This document shows, piece after piece, positions 28,142-37,150 of a stretch of DNA of 64,000 nucleotides. Made by a program: the position numbers and the translations under genes. Each line of letters opens with the position of its first letter. Position 1 is the stretch's first letter. Source of the DNA: UBA1046 sp012511325 (GTDB lineage Bacteria; Bacillota; Clostridia; Saccharofermentanales; DTU023); contig JBMNJZ010000001.1 of the NCBI GenBank assembly GCA_050951925.1, forward strand, positions 620,001-684,000, in the 5' to 3' direction. The notes beneath the pieces were generated by a model. That model was not told the DNA's origin, did no database searches, and was given only the letters and a program-made list of their open reading frames with translations.

Positions 28142-29352
28142 AGTCTTCCGCCGCTAAAAAACCAAGACAACAGCTGAGCGCCTTCGGTGCTTATTTTCGG
28201 CATGAGCTGAAAAAGAACCGGCGCGGCATGATCATTACTTTTCTGATCTTAGTCCTGGCGGCAGTGTTGGTTGTGCTCATCATTGAACCGATTTCGGATG
28301 AGGACGGCAAGCGCAAATCACCGGTAGTCCAGTTTGCTTTTTCCCTGATCGATGAAGATCAATCTATCATCGGCGAAGTCCTGACGGAGAGCTTTCTCAA
28401 GACCAGGTATATCAGCGCTATCTATGAGGACGATCTGGAAACGGCTCTGCGGCGCCTCGATGACGGCGAGACTACCATGGCGATGCGCATCCCTTCGAAT
28501 CTGTTTGAGGATGTCCAGCATGGCTCCGTACAGCCGGTAGATATTTGGCTCTCCCCTCTGATGAAGACCGATGTGGCGCGTTTTTCCAGCCTGATCCGCC
28601 AATATGCACTCTCACTGAATCTGATCCACAGCACCGCTTTCGGCTTTCAGAAAGTCTATCTGGACCTGACCGGCGATGAGGATGCCTCCTGGAAGGAGAC
28701 CAGCCGGCACGCTGTCGATACCATTGCCAGTTTGATTGAGCGCGACAGCTTCCTGGCTGAGAATGAAGAGCCGCCGTTCCGGCTCTTTGCTCATGCCAGC
28801 GCCGGCATTATGATTTTGGTTGCGCTCTTGCCCGGAATAGTGATCCTGGTTCAGACCAGCCGTCTGAACTATACGGCGCTGGAGGATCGGTTTCTCTTGT
28901 CCTGCGGCTCGACGATTCCCCTCATTTCCAAATTGCTGACCGGATTCATCTGGTGGCTGGTTCTGAGCGTGCCGCCTCTGATCACGCTGAAAATAATGTC
29001 TTCCCATCTGACGGTTTATCCGCTGGTAATTGTGCTGGCCGGCACTTTCCTGTCCATGTCCATGGCGATGGCGGCCTTAGGCAGAGCTGAGATCCCGACG
29101 GTCACAGTCTTTCAGCTGGGCTGGGGCATCTTCTTCGCGCTGGTTTTGACCGGCGGCATACTCTACCCGACCGTGCTGTTTCCCGGCTGGCTGCGCACCG
29201 CGTTCTCTTTCTCCCCGCTGTACTATACGATGCGGGTTGCCTATCGCACGATGATGGCAGTGAAGGTCACGGCTCAGGATATACTGCTGGCTCTCTGGCC
29301 CTTGCCGCCGGCTTTGCTCCTGGGCGCAGTCAGAGGCAGGAGGCGCGTATGA
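28138..29352 (+). CDS. ABC-2 type exporter permease 1
   Basis: 404 residues: one N-terminal membrane helix (MIITFLILVLAAVLVVLII), an external domain of about 170 residues, then a five- to six-helix bundle typical of ABC-2 permeases, with WLRTAFSFSPLYYTMRVAYRT near the end. ATGA overlap with both neighbours shows strict co-translation. The substrate is unknown. Confidence 0.85.
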   Translation: MKSSAAKKPRQQLSAFGAYFRHELKKNRRGMIITFLILVLAAVLVVLIIEPISDEDGKRKSPVVQFAFSLIDEDQSIIGEVLTESFLKTRYISAIYEDDLETALRRLDDGETTMAMRIPSNLFEDVQHGSVQPVDIWLSPLMKTDVARFSSLIRQYALSLNLIHSTAFGFQKVYLDLTGDEDASWKETSRHAVDTIASLIERDSFLAENEEPPFRLFAHASAGIMILVALLPGIVILVQTSRLNYTALEDRFLLSCGSTIPLISKLLTGFIWWLVLSVPPLITLKIMSSHLTVYPLVIVLAGTFLSMSMAMAALGRAEIPTVTVFQLGWGIFFALVLTGGILYPTVLFPGWLRTAFSFSPLYYTMRVAYRTMMAVKVTAQDILLALWPLPPALLLGAVRGRRRV

Positions 29353-30503
29353 AACAGCTGCGTGTGCTTTTGACTCTGACCGGCCTCAAGTTGCGGATCA
29401 TAGCCAGAAGACCTTCGGTTCTGGCTGTTTGCCTGCTGTTGCCGATTCTGCTGACTTTGCTGGCAGGCAGCACCGCTACCAAGAACGATTATTCCATTCT
29501 CGAAGCCGCCTATGTCGATCAGGCCGAAAATTTTGCCGGCAGTGAGCTGATCTCCTTGCTGGAACAAGGCACGATCCATTGGACGGAAATGACACAGGAC
29601 AAAGCCGAGCGGGAGCTGCAGCTGGGGCGCCTGGACGGCGTGGTGATCATACCGGCCGGTTATGGCGAAAATCACGGAGAAGATGCCGCGCAGGATGTGT
29701 ACAGCTTTATCTATCTGGCCGGCGACAATAATATAACTACCGGATTGGTGCGCGAAAGCCTGATGGTCTCCGCCGCTACGGTGGCCAGCGAGGCCAGGCA
29801 GCTGGAATCGCTGCGAGCTCTGCCGGAGGCGGCGGATCTGTCACTGCCCGAATTGCGTGAGATGCTGCGCAAAGATACCCGCCGCGCGCGGGACGATGGC
29901 GCCAATCTGACTGTCAATTTTATCGGCGCGACGGAAACGCCTCGCGGCCAGATCGTCGAGATACCCGACTTTTCGATCGAAGTGCTTTTCCTTTCTGTTT
30001 TCTCCCTGATCGGCAGTCTGATGTTGAATGAGACCGATACCAGACGCCGCCTGTTATCGGTGGCGGGCGGTCCCGGACGGGATTATCTGGCGACATTGCT
30101 GGCCCTTGTGCTCAGCTGTGTTGTGCAGCTATCTCTGATGGTCGGCATCACTACCTTGCTGATGCCCGGCACTACCAGGCCACCTGGTTATCCCTTCTAC
30201 ATGCTGATCCTCTTGCTGATGATGCTGGCCTACGGTCAGATGATCGCCCTTATTCCCACCGAGACCCGGATCATGCCGGCCTCTCTCGCCATGCTCGTCT
30301 CCGTTGTTGCCGGCGGCGCTTTCCTGCGCTTGCCCGCGCTCTGGATCGCCAGCTTGGGCCAGCTCATCCCCCACGGCTGGGTGATGGCGCGCCTCTCCGG
30401 CCTCGATACTTATCTGCCGCCGGTAATCGTGATCTTGATTTCTGTCGCGACATTGATCGTCGCTTATTATCTCCAGACCAGCACCAAGCATCTCTCCTCT
30501 TAG
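29349..30503 (+). CDS. ABC-2 type exporter permease 2
   Basis: 384 residues with the same plan as permease 1: an N-terminal helix, an external domain (about residues 45-200), then five C-terminal helices including IEVLFLSVFSLIGSLM and GWVMARLSGLDTYLPP. It presumably forms a heterodimer with permease 1. The end of the gene (CTCTTAG) is part of a 109-base tandem duplication that continues downstream. Confidence 0.85.
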   Translation: MKQLRVLLTLTGLKLRIIARRPSVLAVCLLLPILLTLLAGSTATKNDYSILEAAYVDQAENFAGSELISLLEQGTIHWTEMTQDKAERELQLGRLDGVVIIPAGYGENHGEDAAQDVYSFIYLAGDNNITTGLVRESLMVSAATVASEARQLESLRALPEAADLSLPELREMLRKDTRRARDDGANLTVNFIGATETPRGQIVEIPDFSIEVLFLSVFSLIGSLMLNETDTRRRLLSVAGGPGRDYLATLLALVLSCVVQLSLMVGITTLLMPGTTRPPGYPFYMLILLLMMLAYGQMIALIPTETRIMPASLAMLVSVVAGGAFLRLPALWIASLGQLIPHGWVMARLSGLDTYLPPVIVILISVATLIVAYYLQTSTKHLSS

Positions 30504-30714
30504 CGCAATATTTTAGCGTTTCCCAGGCAGCACAGCATTTCCGGCGACTGGCCAATCATCTTTACCCGCGGCACAACATCCCCGGTGGCGGACCGGGTAT
30601 CTTTTCTCTTAGCGCAATATTTTAGTGTTTCCCGGGCAGCATAGCATTTCTTGCGACTTGCAGGTGTCTTTCCTCGCGGCATAGCATTTTAGTGTTCTTC
30701 CACCGTATCCTGCC
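30497..30714. repeat. 109-base imperfect tandem duplication
   Basis: Two units (30497-30605 and 30606-about 30714) both begin CTCTTAGCGCAATATTTTAG and share GTTTCCC-GGCAGCA-AGCATTTC and a CGCGGCA-A-CAT end. Unit 1 includes the last codons of the preceding permease. A shorter echo (GCATAGCATTTTAGTGTT) occurs inside unit 2. Function unknown; it separates the exporter operon from guaA. Confidence 0.8.
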
Positions 30715-30719
30715 GCCGG

Positions 30720-30728
30720 TGTTATAAT
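30720..30728 (+). promoter_or_regulatory. Extended -10 promoter element of guaA
   Basis: TGTTATAAT, that is TG-n-TATAAT, 34 bases before the guaA ATG. No good -35 is seen, as is usual for extended -10 promoters. There is no room for a purine riboswitch. Confidence 0.6.
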
Positions 30729-30762
30729 GGCGGTAATATATTTTGCAGGAGCGACCGCACCC

Positions 30763-32052
30763 ATGATCCAAGACAGAATTATCATCCTCGATCTCGGCAG
30801 CAGCGAGAATACCGATATTGCCCGCACTCTCAGGCGCTTGGGCGTTTACTCCGAAATCCGTCCCCACGATATCACCGCCGCTGAGCTAAAGCAGATCGCC
30901 GGCCTCAAGGGCATTATCCTCAACGGCGGACCGAATTGTTTTGTCGAAGGCGAGAAGATCAGTGCCGCCCCCGAGATCCGGTCGCTGGGAGTACCGGTTC
31001 TGGCCGTGGACTACGAAGGCGCGGCGCCCTGGCCGGCTGCGGAGGAAGACCGGACAGCGATGCTCGAGGATTTCGCCTTCGATCAATGCCAGGCCAAGGC
31101 TGATTGGCGTGTCGAGAACTTCATCGCCGAGAAACTGCAGGAGATCCGGGCGCAGGTTGGGGATGGCAAGGTATTGCTGGCTTTGTCGGGCGGTGTCGAC
31201 TCTTCGGTGCTGACGGCGTTGCTGCACAAAGCGCTGGGGCGAAATGTGATCAGCGTTCATGTCGATAACGGCCTAATGCGGCAGGGCGAATCGGAGCAGG
31301 TGGTCAAGATCTTCCGGGAGCAGCTGGGGGTCAATCTGATCCATGTCGATGCAAGTGAAAGATTTTTGCAGCGGCTGGCGGGGGTGGCCGATCCGGAGCA
31401 AAAGCGCAAGATCATCGGCAATGAGTTTATCCGCGTGTTTGAGGAGGAGGCGCGGAAGCTGGAAGGTATCGGCTTCCTGGCCCAGGGCACGATCTACCCG
31501 GATATAGTCGAGAGCGGCACCAAGACCGTCAAAGCCGTCAAGAGCCATCACAATGTGGGCGGGCTGCCGGCGGATATGAAGCTGGAACTGGTCGAGCCTC
31601 TCAATATGCTGTTCAAGGATGAGGTCAGGGCAGTCGGGCTCGCGCTCGGCCTGCCGGAGGATCTGGTCTACCGACAGCCGTTCCCCGGGCCCGGTCTCGG
31701 TGTGCGCTGTCTCGGCGCCATTACCAAAGAGCGGCTGGAGGCGCTGCGCGCATCCGACGCCATCCTGCGCGAGGAATTCGCTCTGGCCGGACTCGACAAA
31801 AAAGTCTGGCAGTACTTCACCGTTGTACCTGAATTCCGCTCCGTCGGCGTCAAAGACGGCCAACGCTCCTACGAATACCCCTGCATCATCCGCGCCGTCA
31901 ACACCGTCGACGCTATGACCGCCACCATCGAGGAGATTCCCTACAGCCTCCTCCACCGCCTCACCCACCGCATCACCCACGAAGTACCCCATATCAACCG
32001 GGTCCTCTACGACCTGTCCCCAAAGCCTACCGGCACGATCGAGTGGGAATAG
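30763..32052 (+). CDS. guaA: GMP synthase with eroded glutaminase domain
   Basis: Converts XMP to GMP. The ATP-pyrophosphatase half is complete: PP-loop SGGVDS (residues 142-147), QPFPGPGLGVRCLG, and the dimer domain ending IRAVNTVDAMTATIEEIP to KPTGTIEWE. The N-terminal glutamine amidotransferase half is cut to about 115 residues. It keeps the start (IIILDLGSSENTDIARTLRR, ILNGGPNCF), but where the nucleophile motif GxCYGMQ belongs it reads LAVDYEGA. It then jumps to a sequence matching the domain's last helix (MLEDFAFDQCQAKADW), so the Cys-His-Glu triad is gone. Length is 429 against about 525. The ATG at 30763 has AGGAG; an in-frame upstream ATG overlaps the promoter. Confidence 0.93.
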   Translation: MIQDRIIILDLGSSENTDIARTLRRLGVYSEIRPHDITAAELKQIAGLKGIILNGGPNCFVEGEKISAAPEIRSLGVPVLAVDYEGAAPWPAAEEDRTAMLEDFAFDQCQAKADWRVENFIAEKLQEIRAQVGDGKVLLALSGGVDSSVLTALLHKALGRNVISVHVDNGLMRQGESEQVVKIFREQLGVNLIHVDASERFLQRLAGVADPEQKRKIIGNEFIRVFEEEARKLEGIGFLAQGTIYPDIVESGTKTVKAVKSHHNVGGLPADMKLELVEPLNMLFKDEVRAVGLALGLPEDLVYRQPFPGPGLGVRCLGAITKERLEALRASDAILREEFALAGLDKKVWQYFTVVPEFRSVGVKDGQRSYEYPCIIRAVNTVDAMTATIEEIPYSLLHRLTHRITHEVPHINRVLYDLSPKPTGTIEWE

Positions 32053-32156
32053 TATTGAGTGATTTATTTATAATATTTTTACTTTAAGCTCTATTCTAAA
32101 TTCTAATTGATATAGCTTTTTTCGTTTACTTGACACGCAAAAGTGATGCGCAAAAA

Positions 32157-32182
32157 TTTACGTTGCAAATTTACGTTGCAAA
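32157..32182. repeat. 13-base tandem duplication upstream of abiE
   Basis: TTTACGTTGCAAA occurs twice head to tail. The rest of 32053-32322 shows no gene; it is AT-rich and marks the left edge of the second accessory array. Confidence 0.7.
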
Positions 32183-32322
32183 TTGCGCTGGCGGAAGATC
32201 ACCTGTGGTCTTTAGCGACCGATTTTTCCCTATTGTAGTTTTACCAGTAGTTTCAGAAAAATTATATTATCAAACATTACCGGACTGGCAGCTCCGCTTC
32301 ATTGGGACACTATTTTCCCTTT

Positions 32323-32350
32323 GTGCTAATTTGAGATATAATATTAGCAC
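32323..32350 (+). promoter_or_regulatory. Operator/promoter of the AbiE system
   Basis: Perfect inverted repeat GTGCTAAT-N12-ATTAGCAC whose spacer contains TATAAT (32337-32342). The -10 box is thus enclosed by the operator arms. AbiEi antitoxins are known to repress their own promoter by binding inverted repeats, so this is the likely site. The abiEi ATG follows 14 bases later. Confidence 0.65.
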
Positions 32351-32364
32351 GAAAGGAAAGCGAT

Positions 32365-32958
32365 ATGAATACAGAACATGTTGTAGAACAGCTTTTACAA
32401 GAAAACGATGGCTGGCTTACGCTAAAAGAAGTCCTGAATCAGGGAATCAGCAAATATGAATTTTACAAGTTTGCTGAAAAAAGCGGATTAGAAAGAGCCG
32501 GACAAGGTATTTATGTTTCGGCTGATGTCTGGCCTGATTCGATGTACCTGATTCATCTCCGATCGGCACAGGCTATTTTTTCTCATGAAACAGCTTTGTT
32601 TTTACATGATATGACCGACCGAGAACCATCTTATTACTCCGTAACAGTACGGACGGGTTATAATCCTCATCGTCTTAAGGCAGACGAGATTAAGGTTTAT
32701 ACCATAAGAAAGGAATTGCATGAACTGGGATTAAGTAAGACAAAAACACCGTTCGGTCATACAGTCCCGGTCTATGACATAGAAAGAACGCTTTGTGACA
32801 TTTTACGGAGTAGAAATGGCATAGAAATACAAGTGTTTCAAGATGCTTTGAAGTCTTATGCAAAACGAAAAGACAAAAATCTTAGATCCTTGATGCAATA
32901 TGCGGATGCTTTGAATGTGAGTGTAATTCTCAGACCCTATATGGAGGTACTTCTTTAA
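32365..32958 (+). CDS. abiEi: AbiEi-family type IV antitoxin / repressor
   Basis: 197 residues. N-terminal winged helix (WLTLKEVLNQGISKYEFYKFAEKSGLERAGQGIY), then the AbiEi core with FSHETALFLHDMTDREPSYYSVTV and VYDIERTLCDIL. In the family it neutralises the AbiEii toxin without direct binding and autoregulates the operon. GAAAGGAAAG precedes the ATG. Its TAA overlaps the toxin start (TAATG). Confidence 0.88.
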   Translation: MNTEHVVEQLLQENDGWLTLKEVLNQGISKYEFYKFAEKSGLERAGQGIYVSADVWPDSMYLIHLRSAQAIFSHETALFLHDMTDREPSYYSVTVRTGYNPHRLKADEIKVYTIRKELHELGLSKTKTPFGHTVPVYDIERTLCDILRSRNGIEIQVFQDALKSYAKRKDKNLRSLMQYADALNVSVILRPYMEVLL

Positions 32959-33797
32959 TGATTAAAACATCAAGGCAATTAAAAGACAAAATTCGGAATC
33001 TTGCCAAGGGGAAATACGCCGATGCACAAATTTTAATGCGGACTTATATGATGGAGCGACTTTTAGAACGTATTTCTCTTTCTGAGTACAAAAAGAATTT
33101 TATATTAAAGGGTGGTGTGCTAATTGCTTCTTTAGTAGGCTTAGATTTCCGCAGCACGATGGATATGGACGCGACTATTGAAGGAGTTGATGTCAACCTG
33201 ACGAGTGTAGAGCAAATGATGCAAAATCTGATTGCTATCCCCCTTGAGGACGGTGTTCTTTTCCGTATTAAGAGCCTCGATTATATTATGGATGAGGCTG
33301 AATATCCGGGTATACGAGTCGGCATGGATGCCTTGTTTGATGGAACTATAACGCCTCTTAAAGTCGATATATCGACGGGAGATGTTATAACTCCGGGTGC
33401 CATCCGATATTCATATAAATTAATGTTTGAAGACAGGTATATTCAGTTGCTCTCATATAACCTTGAGACCGTTTTAGCAGAGAAATTGGAAACTATTGTG
33501 AGAAGACATCTGACAAATACACGCATGCGTGACTTCTATGATATCTATATTTTGAGAAAGCTCTATGAATCGGAAATTTCAAAACATCTCTTTCAAGATG
33601 CACTTGAGGCAACAGCACAAATACGAGGAAGCACGGAGCTTATAAAACACGCAGAGTCTGCCCTGAATGAAATAAAGAACAGCGATGATATGAAAAAGCT
33701 ATGGCATTTTTACCAATCTCATTATGGATACGCACAGAATATTTCTTGGGATATTATCATGGAAGCTGTAATGACGATATATCAGGAGAGGGTATAG
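32958..33797 (+). CDS. abiEii: AbiEii nucleotidyltransferase toxin
   Basis: 279 residues. The nucleotidyltransferase motif is FILKGGVLIASLVG...STMDMDATI, that is GG-x-S/L followed by the paired acidic DxD, as in AbiEii/AbiGii toxins, which modify tRNA 3' ends. The downstream ETVLAEKLETIVRRHLTNTRMRDFYDIYIL segment is the family's conserved second motif. Together with abiEi it would act in phage abortive infection. AT-rich compared with guaA. Confidence 0.9.
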   Translation: MIKTSRQLKDKIRNLAKGKYADAQILMRTYMMERLLERISLSEYKKNFILKGGVLIASLVGLDFRSTMDMDATIEGVDVNLTSVEQMMQNLIAIPLEDGVLFRIKSLDYIMDEAEYPGIRVGMDALFDGTITPLKVDISTGDVITPGAIRYSYKLMFEDRYIQLLSYNLETVLAEKLETIVRRHLTNTRMRDFYDIYILRKLYESEISKHLFQDALEATAQIRGSTELIKHAESALNEIKNSDDMKKLWHFYQSHYGYAQNISWDIIMEAVMTIYQERV

Positions 33798-33942
33798 ATA
33801 TATAAAAGAAATTAGTGACGGATAGTTTGTGACGGTGTAATAACAGATCCTGTAAGCAAAAAATGGAAATCTAAACTTAACCCCAATTGTTTGGACACAG
33901 CAGATTAAAATAACTGGCGTGGAGTCCCAAATATGGAAATGA

Positions 33943-34076
33943 AAAGAGCAAATCCATGGCAACAAAAAATCGGACAACCATTTGCAAATGGATAATTGGG
34001 ATAATAAAGACAAACAGAAACACACCATATAAACATAATTGTTTAAGTTACATGTTCCGTGATCGAGTGGGAGTAG
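33943..34076. repeat. Dispersed repeat family 2, copy 1
   Basis: ATGGCAACAAAAAATCGG-CAACCA, then GGATAA, AAACAGAAACACACCATATAAACATAATTG..., ending GATCGAGTGGGAGTAG. The core TAAACA-TAAT-TGTTTA is at 34030-34045. It follows abiEii and precedes the DUF262 gene, filling most of the gene-free 334 bases there. Confidence 0.9.
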
Positions 34077-34131
34077 ATATGATGGTGACAATGAAAGTGA
34101 CAATTTTTGTATTCAGATAGGAGAAGATTAG

Positions 34132-35922
34132 ATGGCAAAAACTACTTACAACAATGTGCTACAAAATTTGTCTGATTTAATAAAAGACGTTCGCAATGGC
34201 AAAATTGGGCTTCCTGATCTACAGCGTCCTTTTGTTTGGACAGACAACAAGGTACGTAACCTGTTCGATTCAATGATGAAAGGTTATCCAGTCGGTTACA
34301 TCATGTTATGGGAATCTCCTCTCGAATATGAAGATAAGAAGGAAAGCATTGGCATTGGCGAAAAAGCGTTTAAAGTTCCAAAAGAATTGGTAATTGATGG
34401 TCAGCAGCGTTTAACCGCACTAGTTGCTTCCATGTACGGAGTTACCGTGAAAGATAGCAAATTTCAAGAGCGAAAAATTAGAATTAGCTACAAACCTATG
34501 ACAAAGGAGTTTAAGGTTTGGACAAATGCTATCCAACGGGATGCAGAATATATTCCAGACATCAGTGAACTGTTTTTAGCAAAAGAAAACAATACGGTTG
34601 CCAAGTTTCGAAAAAGCTTTATTCAAAACTTAAATGACAGTCACCAACGTAGAAATGAGCAAGTTCTTAGCGATGACGATGAAAATAATATTGAAGCGAG
34701 TATAAATGATCTGTTGAATTTGGAGTTATATCAAATCCCAACACTGAGGATCAGTCAAGAAACTAGCGAAGAGGATGTGGCTGAAATTTTTGTTCGCGTT
34801 AACTCTGCGGGACAAAAACTAACTGAAAACGACTTTATTTTGACTCTGATTTCTGTTTATGAAAAAGAGAAGCGCGACCTTATTGATAAATTCTGTGCGG
34901 ATTCAAGAATTCCAGGTAAAAACACTTCTTACAATCATCTAATTTCAGTTGATCCCTCTCATATAGTACGAATGGTAGTCGGAGTAGGATTCCGGCGGGC
35001 CAGGCTTCGCTATGCTTATATGATTTTGCGAGGCAAGGATCTAAAGACTGGAGAAACCAGTGATCAAATTCGGGAAGAAAATTTTGGAATTTTTAATAAG
35101 GCCTTGGATAAGGTTTTAGATCTCAACAATTGGCATGGCTTCTTAAATACTCTCAAAGAGACAGGGTACATCTCAGACAGATTAATTGCATCTTCCAATG
35201 CTGTAGTTTTCAGCTATGTCCTCTATCTTATAGCAAAGTATGACTATGAAATGGATGCTCTCGCGCTCAAGAGGCTCATTAAAAAGTGGTTCTTTATGAG
35301 TGCTTTGACGTCTTTTTATACTGGTAGTACTGAAACGGATGTGGAAGCGCAGTTTGCCGACATGGAGACCATTGAAACAGCAGAAGCATTAGTAGATTAC
35401 CTGCAAAATGTGATAGATTCAAGACTGACAGAAGACTATTTCAATATTACTCTGCCAATGGATCTGACAACGTCTGCAAGCATTTCTCCGAGTTGGTACG
35501 GTTTTGTAGCGTCTCAAATTATTTTAGGAACCACGATGCTTTATAGCACAACTCCACTCTCTAGTATTTTCTTACCGGGTTCAAGCGGCACAAAGAATGC
35601 TCTTGATAAGCACCACATATTTCCCAAAAATTATCTAGCAAATCTTGGTATTAAGAATGACAGAGATCGTAACCAAACAGCTAATTTCACCTTTTTGGAC
35701 TACAACACAAATATAAATATTGCAGACAAACCACCGAACGAGTATTTCGAGGATTATCGCGCGAAGTTGGGTGATGAAGAGTATAGAAAAACCTGTGCTC
35801 AGAATGCTATCCCTATCCCTGAAGATTTCCGTAACATGGATTACTTCGAATTTTTAAATGTCAGACGTCACCTAATGGCACAGATAATTAAAAAGGCATA
35901 TGACAGACTCTGCAATAGCTAA
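34132..35922 (+). CDS. DUF262/HNH protein (GmrSD-like)
   Basis: 596 residues. The N-terminal DUF262 domain, a ParB/Srx-like NTPase fold, shows GLPDLQRPFVWTDNKV, GYPVGYIMLWE and VIDGQQRLTAL. The C-terminal HNH-type region reads LDKHHIFPKNYL, then RNQTANFTFLDYNTNINIADKPP. DUF262 plus C-terminal HNH proteins include the GmrSD restriction enzymes that cut modified phage DNA; whether this one does is inference. AGGAGAAG precedes the ATG. Its last codons (LCNS, stop) lie inside the start of the next repeat copy. Confidence 0.85.
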   Translation: MAKTTYNNVLQNLSDLIKDVRNGKIGLPDLQRPFVWTDNKVRNLFDSMMKGYPVGYIMLWESPLEYEDKKESIGIGEKAFKVPKELVIDGQQRLTALVASMYGVTVKDSKFQERKIRISYKPMTKEFKVWTNAIQRDAEYIPDISELFLAKENNTVAKFRKSFIQNLNDSHQRRNEQVLSDDDENNIEASINDLLNLELYQIPTLRISQETSEEDVAEIFVRVNSAGQKLTENDFILTLISVYEKEKRDLIDKFCADSRIPGKNTSYNHLISVDPSHIVRMVVGVGFRRARLRYAYMILRGKDLKTGETSDQIREENFGIFNKALDKVLDLNNWHGFLNTLKETGYISDRLIASSNAVVFSYVLYLIAKYDYEMDALALKRLIKKWFFMSALTSFYTGSTETDVEAQFADMETIETAEALVDYLQNVIDSRLTEDYFNITLPMDLTTSASISPSWYGFVASQIILGTTMLYSTTPLSSIFLPGSSGTKNALDKHHIFPKNYLANLGIKNDRDRNQTANFTFLDYNTNINIADKPPNEYFEDYRAKLGDEEYRKTCAQNAIPIPEDFRNMDYFEFLNVRRHLMAQIIKKAYDRLCNS

Positions 35923-36065
35923 GAACGAATCCGTGGCAACAATCTGGCAACATAAAATGGGGTAGCCATAAGGAAAGAGATAACAGGTGAAATAGAGAGA
36001 AGCGGAACCACATCGGATAAACATGATTGTTTAAGTTAAGTGTCCCGTAATCGAATGGGAGTGAG
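35910..36065. repeat. Dispersed repeat family 2, copy 2
   Basis: Starts CTGCAATAGCTA inside the 3' end of the DUF262 gene. It contains GTGGCAACAATCTGGCAACA, core TAAACA-TGAT-TGTTTA (36018-36033), and ends TCGAATGGGAGTGAG. It aligns over its length with copy 3. Confidence 0.9.
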
Positions 36066-36193
36066 TTTAAGAATCTGAAACGTGGCTTAGAAATGCGCTC
36101 TGCAGATTACGGACAAATATTTTGAATTGCTGTATAGACAGTCTAAAGGCCTTCCGTATCTCAAGCAGTTCGATTTGATTGTTGGAGGAGTTT

Positions 36194-37039
36194 ATGGATT
36201 ATGATAAAAATTGTAATTTTGTAGTGAAAAAAGAAAACAATGATCTTAAAGTTTTAAATAATAAGCTAAATGAAAAAGTCGATAAATTAGAAATAATTAA
36301 AGTTGGTGCTGACAATAAGATTCAAAATAAGACATTAATATCTGAGAACAACTTTTTCAGTAAAAATTCTGAAGGGATTTTCTTTATCAAAATTCACTAT
36401 AAAAAGGAAGGTAAGTCTAAGAATAATACCTATTTTTTCAAAGTTCAAAATGGAAAGCTTGTATTACAAAGAAGTAGCTTTCCTAAAGATTTATCTGGCT
36501 CTACAAAAACATTTCCGGAGAATAAATTTAAGGAAAATAAATGCGAAATAGAGCCTGATGATTATTTCAAAATATTGAGATTTTATATTATCGAGAATCC
36601 CTCTATTAAAGATAAAGAACCTATTTCAGCTAAGTTTTACGATATAAAAAACTATTGGGGAGTAGATTGCTGGCAAAAAAGGGGGGGTCTTAAACAAGAA
36701 CTAATAGATACAGTTGATGATTATGAGCATTGTGTACGGAAGTTTAATAGTGTAAATGATTCTAAGAAATCAATTACTGCTTTAGGTTTAGATGATATGG
36801 AATTGATCAATGATAAAATAAAGATAACATTTGAAGATGTATGCAACAATATTTTTCTAAGTATTTTTAGGCATATTAGAAATGGCCTTGCACATGGAAG
36901 ATTCTGTATTTATGAATTTGTTAATACTCAAATGATATTTATTGAAGATAGAAAAGGTGAAAATGTAACAGCCAGAATGACGATACCAATTTCAATTTTA
37001 TTAAAATGGATCGATATATTAAAAAGTAAAGAAGCCTAG
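36194..37039 (+). CDS. HEPN-motif protein of unknown target
   Basis: 281 residues, Lys-rich and AT-rich. ATG at 36194 is chosen because GGAGGAG sits four bases upstream. The C-terminal helical part contains FRHIRNGLAHGRF, an R-x4-H motif as in HEPN ribonucleases of toxin and abortive-infection systems. The N-terminal 190 residues are not recognised. No nucleotidyltransferase partner is adjacent. An upstream open frame (36091-36204) ends in the protein-like tail YFELLYRQSKGLPYLKQFDL and overlaps this start by a few bases; it may be a remnant or a coupled leader. Confidence 0.65.
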   Translation: MDYDKNCNFVVKKENNDLKVLNNKLNEKVDKLEIIKVGADNKIQNKTLISENNFFSKNSEGIFFIKIHYKKEGKSKNNTYFFKVQNGKLVLQRSSFPKDLSGSTKTFPENKFKENKCEIEPDDYFKILRFYIIENPSIKDKEPISAKFYDIKNYWGVDCWQKRGGLKQELIDTVDDYEHCVRKFNSVNDSKKSITALGLDDMELINDKIKITFEDVCNNIFLSIFRHIRNGLAHGRFCIYEFVNTQMIFIEDRKGENVTARMTIPISILLKWIDILKSKEA

Positions 37040-37150
37040 AGAATAGTAAAAATATACGCTTAATTAAACCATCGGTGACTTCAGTATGTTTTAAATCTAA
37101 ATCAACCAAAAGTGTTATAGGTTTTTAATTGCCCATTCGCACAGTTATAC

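Noticed and set aside
36121..36180. tRNA or other structured RNA upstream of the HEPN gene
   Set aside because: No cloverleaf arms could be paired; the segment reads better as a protein fragment.
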